A DNA stretch of 64,000 nucleotides from Candidatus Marsarchaeota archaeon. GTDB taxonomy: Archaea > Micrarchaeota > Micrarchaeia > Micrarchaeales > Micrarchaeaceae. A model generated the notes under the pieces. The model was not told where the DNA came from. It was given only the letters and a program-made list of their open reading frames with translations, and made no database searches. Of the stretch, positions 1 to 8,280 are shown piece by piece. Both the position numbers and the translations under genes were made by a program. Where the stretch lies: assembly GCA_023485295.1 (NCBI GenBank), contig JAMCZQ010000002.1, positions 1 through 64,000 on the forward strand, read 5' to 3'. Position 1 is the stretch's first letter. Every line of letters begins with the position of its first letter.

Positions 1-2
1 GT

Positions 3-2534
3 GAGGGAGCAAATTCTGGTTATGTCGGCATATCTGCTGGCTATTACAATGGCGCAAATGTGCAAGCAAACCCAATAAATGTTATGTGGTTTTACATGCG
101 CGCATACCCGCCAAACGGCGTAATGCCTGGCTATACCGTAAACACTACTCCAATAAGCGTTTACGTTTCTGCGTCTTCAAACCCAATAGCGTACGGCTCG
201 CAGGTTGTGGTAACTGCGCACTGCCCATACGCTACGGACGACTGTGCACTCGATTATTCCAACAATACGCAAATCGCTTCTGGGGCAGGCTCCGCATCAT
301 ATACTTTCAACGCCTTCAGCCTTGCTGCAGGCACCTACGGGTTTTATGCAAATGATATAACAAACAGCACGCTCAGCTCTCCATTCCAGCTCACAGTAAG
401 CAAAAATTCAACATACGAGTTCTCGCTGCTGGTCCCATCGAACTATTCTTATGAAAATGAGTCTGCCAAAGTCACAGCAACGATCAGCACAAGGAACTCG
501 GTAATAAAGGGATCTTTGTACTTTAATGGCACGCTGATAAATTCAACTTATTCAGGTTCGCTCAACTATGTTACGCGATCGCATGCGGGCGATTACGCGT
601 TTACGTTCAACACCCCTGGCAACGCAAACTATTCGGCAGAATCGATAAACCGTACGCTAGCAATACTTAAGGCGCTGCCTACACTTAAATGGATAAAAAC
701 ATGCGCTACGCCAATATATGACGGTGCGCAGTTAACATGCACAGTAAACGCCTCAATCTCAACGATCAACAACCAGGTAAACGCAAGCCTGTACTTTTCG
801 AATACTCTGATCAATTCGACAAATAGCATAATAACCTATGCAAGCGGCTCTGGATCTGCAACTGCAGCTGGAAGCACCGTTTTCACTTTCAATACTCTTG
901 GCAATGAAAATTATTCAATTGCTTCAATAAACACGACATTCACAATAGACAAGGCAATTCCAACGCTTTCATGGATAAAGGAATGCAGCAATTACGTTTA
1001 CAGTGGCAGCGCATGCACAGTAAACGCCTCAATCTCAACGATCAACAACCAGGTAAACGCAAGCCTTTATATAGGAGGCACATTGCTCGGCAAGACCAAT
1101 AAGTATATAACTGGCAACAGCCCGAGTGCCGCTAGCACGTATACATTCACATTCAGTACGACCGGCAACAGCAATTATACATCAAATTCCATATCAAACC
1201 AGTTTACAATATCAAAAGCCACGCCTGTGGACTATCTGTATGTAAACAGCAGCGGGGTCAATGCCATAGTCACTACGGTAAGCAATCAGCTTGCAGCCAA
1301 TCTCTACCTCAACGGCAATCTCATAGCCAATGACATATACACAGAGTACACGACAAACATACCTTCAACAACCGGCCTTTATGTTTATGCGTTCAATTCC
1401 ACAGGAAACAACAACTATACATCATTCTCAATAACCAAGAAATACCTGTTCAGCACCGCCCCGACGCTTCCAAGCGGCATACTATACTATGTGCCAATAG
1501 GGTTGGATAATAACCAGAGCGTTGCAACGCCTGCGCCGTTCCAGCAGTCTGTAAACATAACAGAAAGCTCTTATTCGGGGAACATTGTGTACAATGACAA
1601 CTTTGCGAACTTCGAGTATTTCTATGCAAACGGGACCGTAATACCTGCATGGATAGAGGAAAATTCATCAGGCAAGATCCTGACATGGCTCAATATCGCC
1701 AACGGGATTCCAGCGCATTCAAACATTGTAGTATACCTGGGCTTTGCATCCACAAGCACAAACCTTCTCTCAAGCAGCGGCACAACAGGCATAGGCGAAG
1801 CCCCGCAGCTGTCAAGCACCTATGGCGAGTACGATGATGGCGCTAGCGTGTTTAACCATTACTGGAACTTTGCCGGTGCAACGCTGCCGAGCGGATTCAC
1901 AGAAAACGTGCTAAGCAATCCTGCAGGGGCAACAGGAAACTATGCAGTAAATAATGGCATTACCATAACAAACACAGATGGCCAAGACTTCTGGGACAGC
2001 GATTACATGATAACGCTGGTTTATTACTCAACCCCAGTCACTACAATAGGGCAGATATGGCAAACAAGGATAGACTCGCTTACTGGCAATTCAGGAGATG
2101 GCGGCTGGACAAAGGCAGGCATAGTTATACAGAATAACATAACTGATTCGTCAGTTTCAAACGGCGAAGCGGCAATCGAGGCAACCTCAGGGCAAGGATT
2201 CGCATACCAGTGGCAGAGCGGCACATCGTATGTGGCGCCTTCAGGAAGCTATCACGCATACGGCGGATACAGCATATCATATCCTGCGATAGAAAGCCTG
2301 ATACCTGAAAGTACTTCGACAGTAGGCGGCTATTATGGCAGAACCCTTGGCTCTTTGTCGCAGGAAGGCTATTCTTCTACTCCTACTTCCATGTCTTCTA
2401 CTGGCAGCGTAGGCCTGCTTATAACCGCTCACTATGATGCTGGGACTTCATCAGCAACCTTCCAGTACCTTCTGTCACGCGCCTATCCCCCAAGCGGCGT
2501 AATGCCAGTGCCTCTTTTCGGCTCGCTATCATAG
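3..2534 (+). CDS. Large surface protein with DUF2341 domains and Ig-like repeats (5' end outside window)
   Basis: The frame is open from the left edge, so the gene starts upstream; a GTG at 60 is only an internal codon. The first ~40 residues look like the end of one DUF2341 (concanavalin-like) domain, closing with RAYPPNGVMP. About five Ig-like units of roughly 80-95 residues follow, each ending in a G-N-x-N-Y-S/T motif. From about residue 480 of the GTG-numbered product a second DUF2341 domain runs to the end, with GIGEAP and YGEYDDG motifs and closing RAYPPSGVMP. It is very rich in N-x-S/T sequons, as expected of an exported glycosylated wall or adhesion protein. No C-terminal membrane anchor is visible. 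A paralogue lies at 63092-64000 on the other strand. The ligand is unknown. Confidence 0.8.
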   Translation, partial: EGANSGYVGISAGYYNGANVQANPINVMWFYMRAYPPNGVMPGYTVNTTPISVYVSASSNPIAYGSQVVVTAHCPYATDDCALDYSNNTQIASGAGSASYTFNAFSLAAGTYGFYANDITNSTLSSPFQLTVSKNSTYEFSLLVPSNYSYENESAKVTATISTRNSVIKGSLYFNGTLINSTYSGSLNYVTRSHAGDYAFTFNTPGNANYSAESINRTLAILKALPTLKWIKTCATPIYDGAQLTCTVNASISTINNQVNASLYFSNTLINSTNSIITYASGSGSATAAGSTVFTFNTLGNENYSIASINTTFTIDKAIPTLSWIKECSNYVYSGSACTVNASISTINNQVNASLYIGGTLLGKTNKYITGNSPSAASTYTFTFSTTGNSNYTSNSISNQFTISKATPVDYLYVNSSGVNAIVTTVSNQLAANLYLNGNLIANDIYTEYTTNIPSTTGLYVYAFNSTGNNNYTSFSITKKYLFSTAPTLPSGILYYVPIGLDNNQSVATPAPFQQSVNITESSYSGNIVYNDNFANFEYFYANGTVIPAWIEENSSGKILTWLNIANGIPAHSNIVVYLGFASTSTNLLSSSGTTGIGEAPQLSSTYGEYDDGASVFNHYWNFAGATLPSGFTENVLSNPAGATGNYAVNNGITITNTDGQDFWDSDYMITLVYYSTPVTTIGQIWQTRIDSLTGNSGDGGWTKAGIVIQNNITDSSVSNGEAAIEATSGQGFAYQWQSGTSYVAPSGSYHAYGGYSISYPAIESLIPESTSTVGGYYGRTLGSLSQEGYSSTPTSMSSTGSVGLLITAHYDAGTSSATFQYLLSRAYPPSGVMPVPLFGSLS
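736..1066 (+). repeat. 55-bp perfect direct repeat inside the Ig-like region
   Basis: Bases 736-790 and 1012-1066 are identical over 55 positions and lie 276 bp (92 codons) apart in the same frame. Both encode the start of an Ig-like unit containing TVNASISTINNQVNASLY. The spacing equals one repeat unit, so this looks like a recent duplication or gene conversion between neighbouring Ig modules. Confidence 0.9.
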
Positions 2535-2702
2535 CCTTATGCTGTATTTTGCTTATATTATGCATGCGCCAAAGAGCGGCACAGCTGGGTCTTTAAAAAT
2601 GGGCTTTTTGTGTCGTGCAAAATAAGAAAAAAAGTAAAGTTTTGCTTCAGCATCATTTAAAAACCTTGTTGCAGACTTAAAATATAGATTATTGGTGAAT
2701 AA

Positions 2703-4589
2703 ATGGACGCAAAAGGGGATAGTGATAAAATAGGTGCATTAAGCGCAAATGCCACAGAAGTGGAGCTCCAGCTGGATTTGGACAAGAGCATGGAGGAAGA
2801 GAAGATAGACCAGAACCTTATATCAAACATAAACAACGTAAGGCCTGAAACTGGAGGAGATTACGATGCAAATGCGGTAGACCCTATACTGGCGCCATAT
2901 CACAGGACAATAGAAGAGATAGAGGCCATGCCAGTAATAGAGCGCACAAAGACAGTGTGCCCAGAATGCAAGCTCGTGATAGACGGCACAATATACAAGG
3001 ACGGGGACAACGTAATGATCAGGAAGAAGTGCCCAGAGCACGGCTGGACTGTTGAAAAGTACTGGGAAGACTATGACATGTACATGAAAATGAGGCGCTA
3101 CAACTATTTTGGCAGGGGCTTTGACAACCCGAATTACATAACAGAGACCAAGGGCGCAAACTGCCCGTTTGACTGCGGAATGTGCGAAAGGCACAAGTCG
3201 CATACAGGTCTTGCAAACGTTGTGGTAACAAACAGGTGCCACCTGAGCTGCTGGTACTGCTTCTTCTATGCAAAAGAGGGCGAGGCGATATATGAGCCAA
3301 GCCTGCCTGAAATAGAGAAGATATTCAGGAACCTGCGCAGCCAGAAGCCAATACCTGCGAACGCCATACAGATAACTGGCGGCGAGCCGACAATGCACCC
3401 GCACATAGTTGAAATAATAGAAATGGCAAAGAAGGCCGGCTTCGACCAGATACAGCTCAACACAACAGGCATAAACCTTGCCCTGAATCCTGACCTGGCA
3501 GTTAAGCTAAGGCATGCAGGAGTCAGCACGCTTTACATGAGCTATGATGGCGTAAGCAAGAGGGCAAACCCCAAGAACCACTGGGAGGTGCCTATGACTC
3601 TTGAAGCTGCAAGGAAAGCAGGAATAAGCATAGTGCTTGTGCCCACAGTAATACGCACAATAAACGACCACGAGCTTGGTGCAATGATAAACTTCGCGCT
3701 GAACAACAGCGACATAATAAGGGCAGTAAACTTCCAGCCTGTGTCGCTTGTGGGAAGGATGCCTTCAAGGCTAAGGGAAAAGCAGCGCATATCAATACCA
3801 GGCGCCATAAAGCTTATAGAGCAGCAGACAAATGGCGTAGTGGCCAAGGAGGACTGGTTCTCAGTGCCTTACATAGGCGGAATAAACAAGTTCATAGAAG
3901 CCCTAACAGGCGAGTACAAATACGACATGTCCATACACTTTGCATGCGGCGCAGGCACTTACATATTCGTGGACAGCGACAACAAGATAATACCGATAAC
4001 AAGGTTCGTGGACGCGGCAGGCCTTGTGGAGCACCTGCAGAGGGCAGTCGACGAGATGGAAGGCAAGAGCAGGCTTGAGAGGCGCATGATAGCGGTAAAG
4101 ACGCTGCTAGGTTTCAAGAAATTCATAGACAAGTCGCACCAGCCAAAGTCTGTCAATTTCTCAAAGCTGCTGGGCTCTGTATTCCTGAAGCACGATTTCG
4201 CAAGCATGGGCAAGTTCCAGATGAAATCAATATTCCTTGGCATGATGCACTTCCAGGACGAGTATACATACGACATACACAGGGTAGAAAAGTGCGACAT
4301 ACACTACGCCATGCCTGATGGCGAGGTGCTGCCTTTCTGCACATTCAACGTATTCCCAGAAGTATACAGGGACAAGGTGCAGAAGCAGTACAGCATACCC
4401 TCAATGGAGTGGCAGCAGACGCACAAGGACTGGAGCTATTCAAAGGACAAGTACATAAGGAACATAAAGGAGCTTGAGGCCAGCCCGCAGTACCGCAAGA
4501 CGTATGGCGAGATGATAGACTATTTTGCGCTGCCGGTCAACGGCGGCAAGCCTGTCGCCAACTTTGCGAACGAGGTGCTGAAGAATTGA
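2703..4589 (+). CDS. tes: Radical SAM protein of the TES/MJ0619 family, probable tetraether lipid synthase
   Basis: A 628-residue radical SAM enzyme. The SAM cluster motif C-x3-C-x2-C is at C179, C183 and C186, followed by a TGGEPTMHP motif. Before the core are CPEC (86-89) with C110, a likely rubredoxin-like site, and CPFDCGMC (154-161); more cysteines lie near the C-terminus (DGEVLPFC). This cysteine arrangement matches the MJ0619 family, whose characterised member TES joins two archaeol chains to form tetraether lipids. The first ~70 residues are acidic and probably disordered. TES function is inferred from family resemblance; some homologues may do related lipid or methylation chemistry. 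An AT-rich box (2677-2686) precedes the ATG, and a hairpin follows the stop. Confidence 0.72.
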   Translation: MDAKGDSDKIGALSANATEVELQLDLDKSMEEEKIDQNLISNINNVRPETGGDYDANAVDPILAPYHRTIEEIEAMPVIERTKTVCPECKLVIDGTIYKDGDNVMIRKKCPEHGWTVEKYWEDYDMYMKMRRYNYFGRGFDNPNYITETKGANCPFDCGMCERHKSHTGLANVVVTNRCHLSCWYCFFYAKEGEAIYEPSLPEIEKIFRNLRSQKPIPANAIQITGGEPTMHPHIVEIIEMAKKAGFDQIQLNTTGINLALNPDLAVKLRHAGVSTLYMSYDGVSKRANPKNHWEVPMTLEAARKAGISIVLVPTVIRTINDHELGAMINFALNNSDIIRAVNFQPVSLVGRMPSRLREKQRISIPGAIKLIEQQTNGVVAKEDWFSVPYIGGINKFIEALTGEYKYDMSIHFACGAGTYIFVDSDNKIIPITRFVDAAGLVEHLQRAVDEMEGKSRLERRMIAVKTLLGFKKFIDKSHQPKSVNFSKLLGSVFLKHDFASMGKFQMKSIFLGMMHFQDEYTYDIHRVEKCDIHYAMPDGEVLPFCTFNVFPEVYRDKVQKQYSIPSMEWQQTHKDWSYSKDKYIRNIKELEASPQYRKTYGEMIDYFALPVNGGKPVANFANEVLKN

Positions 4590-4592
4590 ATT

Positions 4593-4613
4593 GGGCTTTT
4601 GTTTTTTAAGCCC
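4593..4613 (+). terminator. Hairpin with T-rich loop after tes
   Basis: GGGCTT (4593-4598) pairs with AAGCCC (4608-4613) across a loop containing six consecutive T. It starts three bases after the tes stop codon. Archaeal termination usually relies on T runs, so the T-rich loop is the likely active element. Confidence 0.5.
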
Positions 4614-4636
4614 TTAAATATGCATGGTGCTTTGGA

Positions 4637-5341
4637 TTGGACAGATCTGACAAAAAGCCTAAAATGAGCGAGTATCAAGAGGACTTGATAAAGAATTCAA
4701 GCATAGACCAGGAGATGCTGAAGAAGCAGTACATAGAGGAGAACGGCAACCTGTTCAGGGTGCCGTACAGGATGGTCGCTAAGGTCACTTTCAGCAACGT
4801 GAGCAAGGCAGATTTTGTAGACCCAGAGCATGCGGCTCGTTTGCAGTACAGGCTTATGCTGAATGACGCCATACTCAAGGCGCGCGTGCATTACGCAAAA
4901 GGCAACATAGTCATAATCTACAATCCGGAAAACGCCGACAACCTGAAGGAGAAGATAAGCCTCGAGGAAATAATAAAGTTCCTTAATAGCGAAGGTGTGC
5001 ATGTAAGCGCTGCGAACGCTGTGAAAGAGGACTATGACTACTACAAGAATTTCTATTCCTACGCCTTTAGCCCTCCAGCCATACGCGAGCACGCACCATA
5101 CGGCTATACGCTGCAGGAATGGCGCAAGATAAAGCCTGAGTGGGAAAAGAAAAAGGTAGAATACACTGTCAAGAAGGAGCAGCAGTTCCACGACTGGCAG
5201 ATGAGCTACCTTAGAGAGCATCCAGAGCTGGCAAAGGAGCTCGGAATTGAGCTGCAGGATAAGAAAAAGCTTACCCTGAAGGAAAAGCTGCTCGGCAGGA
5301 AAAGCAGCTCAGGCAAGGGATTCTGGTTCCACGGAGCATAA
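4637..5341 (+). CDS. Conserved hypothetical protein, possible partner of TES
   Basis: Not recognised. A 234-residue charged soluble protein without membrane segments or a signal peptide. The first part has an alternating beta/alpha look; around residues 60-135 the pattern VTFSNV...IVIIYNPENAD...EIIKFLNSEGVHV resembles a small ferredoxin-like alpha/beta fold of the heavy-metal-associated type, without Cys ligands. The C-terminal third is Lys/Glu-rich, aromatic and helical (YTLQEWRKIKPEWEKKK). The start is TTG at 4637; an in-frame ATG at 4664 (residue 10) is equally possible. It lies 47 bp downstream of tes on the same strand with a box TTAAATA at 4614-4620 between them, so it may have its own promoter. 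A role in lipid metabolism is suggested only by position. Confidence 0.6.
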   Translation: MDRSDKKPKMSEYQEDLIKNSSIDQEMLKKQYIEENGNLFRVPYRMVAKVTFSNVSKADFVDPEHAARLQYRLMLNDAILKARVHYAKGNIVIIYNPENADNLKEKISLEEIIKFLNSEGVHVSAANAVKEDYDYYKNFYSYAFSPPAIREHAPYGYTLQEWRKIKPEWEKKKVEYTVKKEQQFHDWQMSYLREHPELAKELGIELQDKKKLTLKEKLLGRKSSSGKGFWFHGA

Positions 5342-5351
5342 GCCCTAGTTT

Positions 5352-6281
5352 TTAGCCAGGCAGCTTTGTCATTGCTATTATGCCGTCTATTACTCCGTTC
5401 GCCCCAACACCGCCAGTGCTCCTTACAACGATCCTGTGGCTGAGCACAGGCCTTGCCAGGTATTTTATATCGTCTATTGACACATCGCTCCTGCCCTCGA
5501 CAAGCGCCTTTGCCTTGCCGCATGCCATGAAGCTTATCTCGGCCCTTGGGCTTGCACCCATTAGCACGTGCATCTCCTTTCTGGTCGCCTGAGCTATGGA
5601 GGTTATGTATTTTACGACCTCGTCAGATATATTCACGGCCTTTGCCTGCTTCTGCAGGCTTAGAACATCCTCCTTGCTCAGCACCCTGTTTATGTGCGTG
5701 CTTTCTTCGTTTTCCTTTATCCTGAGCATCTGCTCTTCATCCTCAGCCCTCGCATAGTCTACTGCTATGCGCATCAGAAACCTGTCGGCCAGGACCTTCG
5801 GCAATGGCGACGTGCCCTCTATGTTCAGGGGGTTCTGCGTGGCAAACGTTATAAAAGGCCTTTCCAAGGGCATTGTTGCTGTGCCGAGCGTTACCTGCTT
5901 CTCCTCAAGCGCCTCAAGCAAAGCGGTCGCAGTCCTCTGGGGGGTCCTGTTAAGCTCGTCTATAAGCAGTATGTTGGTGAATATGGGGCCCTTCTTTACC
6001 TCCACGTTCTTTGTCTTTTCATCCAGATACGTGAAGCCCACGACATCCTTGAACTCCAGGTCCGGGGTTCCCTGAATCCTTGCAAAATCAGCCTCTATGG
6101 TTTCGCTCAGGGCCTTTGTCATTGTAGTCTTGGCGAGCCCTGGCACACCCTCAAGGAGCGCGTGCCCGTCAGCTACGACTGCTATGAACATCAGCTTTAT
6201 TATTTCATCGTTGCCTGCGACCTTTTTCTTTATCTCCTTTACGACAGCTTCAAATGCATCCTTTGGATTCGTTATATGCAC
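5352..6281 (-). CDS. moxR: MoxR-family AAA+ ATPase
   Basis: 309 residues, the usual MoxR length. Walker A is GVPGLAKT near residues 45-52 (this Ala-containing form is normal for MoxR) and Walker B is ILLIDELNR near 105-113. The sensor region has FATQNPLNIEGTSPLP, followed by the C-terminal lid with the ASPRAEI motif. MoxR proteins act as chaperone-like ATPases that mature other complexes, usually together with VWA-domain partners. No VWA or DUF58 gene is next to it, so the client is unknown. It is transcribed toward the 234-residue gene, 10 bp end to end. Confidence 0.88.
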   Translation of the reverse strand: MHITNPKDAFEAVVKEIKKKVAGNDEIIKLMFIAVVADGHALLEGVPGLAKTTMTKALSETIEADFARIQGTPDLEFKDVVGFTYLDEKTKNVEVKKGPIFTNILLIDELNRTPQRTATALLEALEEKQVTLGTATMPLERPFITFATQNPLNIEGTSPLPKVLADRFLMRIAVDYARAEDEEQMLRIKENEESTHINRVLSKEDVLSLQKQAKAVNISDEVVKYITSIAQATRKEMHVLMGASPRAEISFMACGKAKALVEGRSDVSIDDIKYLARPVLSHRIVVRSTGGVGANGVIDGIIAMTKLPG

Positions 6282-6387
6282 CTTGCGCTTAGCGCAGTAT
6301 TATTTCGCATGCCCTATTTATAAAGATTATTACTTGCCGCGCCTGCATGCGCAAAAAGAATGCAAAGCTAAGCCCCTGCACGCAACA

Positions 6388-6416
6388 TTTATAGATGTTG
6401 ATTTTACAATATCAAC
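6388..6416 (+). promoter_or_regulatory. Probable rpoF promoter with a small inverted repeat
   Basis: TTTATA at 6388-6393 is a plausible TATA box. Just downstream an inverted repeat GTTGAT-N8-ATCAAC (6397-6416) would cover the predicted transcription start. The repeat is short and could be chance. Confidence 0.4.
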
Positions 6417-6442
6417 TGTTGTAAGAAGTACGTTAATGTCTA

Positions 6443-6787
6443 GTGGTGAAAATGATTGGCAAGAAGGCAGAGCAGAACGGCTTTATAACGCTTGACGAGG
6501 TCTACGAAATACTCAAGGAGCGCAAGAAGAGCCCTAAGCCGCTGACATACGAGCAGCAGCTGGCATACGAGTATGTTGAAAAATTCAAGCTGCCAAAAAA
6601 GCATACTGAAAAGGCAAAGTCCGATCTGCAGAAGCTTGGCATTCTGAGCGATTATGCAGTGGCAAAACTTATCGAGGTAATGCCAAAGAACGCCGGCATG
6701 GTCAGGCAAATACTTGCAAAGGAAAAGGGCAGCATAGACGATTCGGCGATAAGCAAGATACTTGAGATAACTACGAGCAAGGGATAA
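6443..6787 (+). CDS. rpoF: DNA-directed RNA polymerase subunit F (Rpb4-like)
   Basis: A 114-residue helical protein resembling archaeal RpoF, which pairs with RpoE to form the polymerase stalk. The N-terminal part has the ITLDEVYEIL and LTYEQQLAYEYVEKF helices; the C-terminal HRDC-like part is IEVMPKNAGMVRQILAKEK. Possible starts are GTG 6443, GTG 6446 and ATG 6452 (giving MIGKKAEQNG). The gene is followed by DUF655 and a facing rpl21e; in most archaea these form the co-oriented set rpl21e-rpoF-DUF655, which supports the call. Confidence 0.85.
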   Translation: MVKMIGKKAEQNGFITLDEVYEILKERKKSPKPLTYEQQLAYEYVEKFKLPKKHTEKAKSDLQKLGILSDYAVAKLIEVMPKNAGMVRQILAKEKGSIDDSAISKILEITTSKG

Positions 6788-6838
6788 TCTGATGCATGCA
6801 GTTTCAGTATACATAAATGAAAAAGCGGGTACTATCAC

Positions 6839-7411
6839 ATGGAAGGGGAGAAAAGGGAGGAATATGCGGTTGTGCTGGACTTCATGTCTAGCGGAAAGTC
6901 TTTTTCTTCAAGGTCAGAGCCTGTCGCACAGCTGATAGGCGAGGAATGGTTTACACTTTTTGAAGCAACGCCAAAGCCTTCGATGCAGCTCAACATAGGG
7001 GAGCGCGTTTACATAGGCAAGGGCGAGCGCGACAAGATAGCAATGATACGCTTCAGGATAAGCTATTCAGAGCTTACGCAGACAGCGCAAAGCAACCTCA
7101 AGAACGTCATCATGCAGATAATAAAAAGCAACCCGGAGCGCTTTGTCGCGATCTTCAACAACGCAGGCCCGTTAAACATACGGGAGCATTCGCTTGAGCT
7201 GCTACCTGGCATAGGCAAAAAGCACCTGCAGGCAATACTTAATGCAAGGAAAGAGAAAAAATTCGAGAGTTTCGAGGACATAACATCAAGGATACCGCTG
7301 CTTCAGGACCCTGCCGGCATGATAGCGCAGCGCATAATACTAGAGCTCGAAGGAAACGAAAGATTCTACATGATGACAAAGCCGTACTTCAAGAAGGAGC
7401 AGCGCCAATAA
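6839..7411 (+). CDS. DUF655 family protein
   Basis: 190 residues. The N-terminal half (EEYAVVLDFMSSGKS, then GERVYIGKGERDKI) is an OB-like beta region. The C-terminal half contains a helix-hairpin-helix element, LELLPGIGKKHLQAILNAR, near residues 120-140. This is the DUF655 layout, an archaeal family found next to rpoF and predicted to bind nucleic acid; its biochemical role is not established. The ATG at 6839 is 51 bp after the rpoF stop, probably in one transcript. The gene converges on rpl21e. Confidence 0.82.
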   Translation: MEGEKREEYAVVLDFMSSGKSFSSRSEPVAQLIGEEWFTLFEATPKPSMQLNIGERVYIGKGERDKIAMIRFRISYSELTQTAQSNLKNVIMQIIKSNPERFVAIFNNAGPLNIREHSLELLPGIGKKHLQAILNARKEKKFESFEDITSRIPLLQDPAGMIAQRIILELEGNERFYMMTKPYFKKEQRQ

Positions 7412-7436
7412 GCGGTCTAAAAGAAGTTGAGCAGAG

Positions 7437-7721
7437 CTAGGCCTTGTCCAGGTGTATTGCTGGCACCACTATGGCGCGCTTTGCATTCATTATTTTTACC
7501 TCAACCACATAGGCGTCGCCGCGTTTCTCTGTTATAACGCCTATCCTGCCCTTGTAGCGCGGATGAGGTATGTTCTTGAAATTGCCCTTCGGCACTATTG
7601 CGACCTTGTCCCCGACATTGAAATTCTTTATAAAAGCCCTGACCGGCTGCTTTGAAGGCACGTGATGCCTTGAAATATTCCTTGTCTTGCCTGAGAAAAG
7701 GCCTGCGGATCTTTTTGTCAT
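7437..7721 (-). CDS. rpl21e: 50S ribosomal protein L21e
   Basis: 94 residues if started at the ATG at 7721, giving MTKRSAGLFSGKTRNIS, which matches the usual basic N-terminus of the family; ATG codons 9-15 bases upstream add a non-conserved MLMMY. The body has the SH3-like pattern GDKVAIVPKGNFKNIPHPRY, then KGRIGVITEKRGDAYVVEV. It is a structural protein of the large subunit. A box matching TATATAAAG lies near 7780 on this strand. In most archaea it is co-oriented upstream of rpoF; here it is inverted and converges on DUF655. Confidence 0.9.
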   Translation of the reverse strand: MTKRSAGLFSGKTRNISRHHVPSKQPVRAFIKNFNVGDKVAIVPKGNFKNIPHPRYKGRIGVITEKRGDAYVVEVKIMNAKRAIVVPAIHLDKA

Positions 7722-7847
7722 ATACATCATCAACAATACAGTTAAGCTTTAAGCGCTTATACTATTTAGACCCAATCTTTATATGCATTTTGATGCTGCC
7801 GCAAAATAGCCGAGCAGGCATCGATAAAGCAGGCCAAGCGCAATATA

Positions 7848-7861
7848 CATAAATATTTATG
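7848..7861 (+). promoter_or_regulatory. Palindromic TATA box upstream of the single-repeat TBP gene
   Basis: CATAAATATTTATG is a perfect 14-bp palindrome centred about 41 bases before the ATG at 7896, predicting a start site near 7882. A second AT box (TTTTTAAA, 7886-7893) directly abuts the ATG and is probably leader. Confidence 0.55.
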
Positions 7862-7895
7862 CCTTAACGCTTAAAAATCTTCTAGGTGTTTTTAA

Positions 7896-8228
7896 ATGGC
7901 AAAATCACAGCATCATGATTCGGCACAGGGCAAGCACATTGTGCTGCACCCGACATACGAAGTAGTGAATATGGTTGCGAGTGCAGACCTTAACATAGAA
8001 TTGGACTTGTACGGCCTTGCAAGGCTTTCTTACGATGTGGACTACGAGCCTGAGCAGTTTCCCGGAGCTATACTGAAGATACATGATCCGAAGTCTGCGC
8101 TGCTGCTCTTCAAGAACGGCAAGATCATATGCACTGGTGCAATGACTGAAGCAGCTGTCAGGCGCTCCATAGGACAAGCCATAGAGCTGATTAAAAAGTA
8201 CAAGAGGCAGCAGGGCAAGGCCAAGTAA
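7896..8228 (+). CDS. TATA-box-binding protein homologue with a single TBP repeat
   Basis: A 110-residue protein that matches one half of TBP. Usual archaeal TBPs are about 180-200 residues with two tandem repeats; here there is one (residues ~20-101). The DNA-contact positions known from TBP structures are present: central Asn (N25 in EVVNMVASADLN), the two intercalating-type Phe (F55 in EPEQFPG and F72 in LLLFKNGK) and Thr (T80 in CTGA). Repeat order S1 to H2 is complete and ends with a KRQQGK tail. The gene is not interrupted: the reading frame closes with TAA, and the next 52 bases encode nothing TBP-like. A homodimer would rebuild the saddle. It could be the organism's basal TBP, a TFB-interacting modulator or an accessory factor. 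Confidence 0.85.
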   Translation: MAKSQHHDSAQGKHIVLHPTYEVVNMVASADLNIELDLYGLARLSYDVDYEPEQFPGAILKIHDPKSALLLFKNGKIICTGAMTEAAVRRSIGQAIELIKKYKRQQGKAK

Positions 8229-8280
8229 GGCAATTGCACGGCATACTACTCGAAATCCGCAAAAGCGGCTGATTCAAAAG

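Noticed and set aside
1770-1804. 35-base identity with the right-end gene as an attachment site or mobile-element end
   Set aside because: It is in frame within a conserved DUF2341 domain in both genes, so coding homology explains it; no integrase or transposase is present.
2823-3404. 193-codon open frame on the minus strand opposite tes
   Set aside because: It lies fully inside the radical SAM gene, has a composition typical of antisense shadows (Val/Tyr/Cys-rich) and no recognisable domain or ribosome site.
5694-6323. 209-codon plus-strand open frame opposite moxR
   Set aside because: Shadow of the MoxR coding strand; the MoxR motifs on the other strand are unambiguous.
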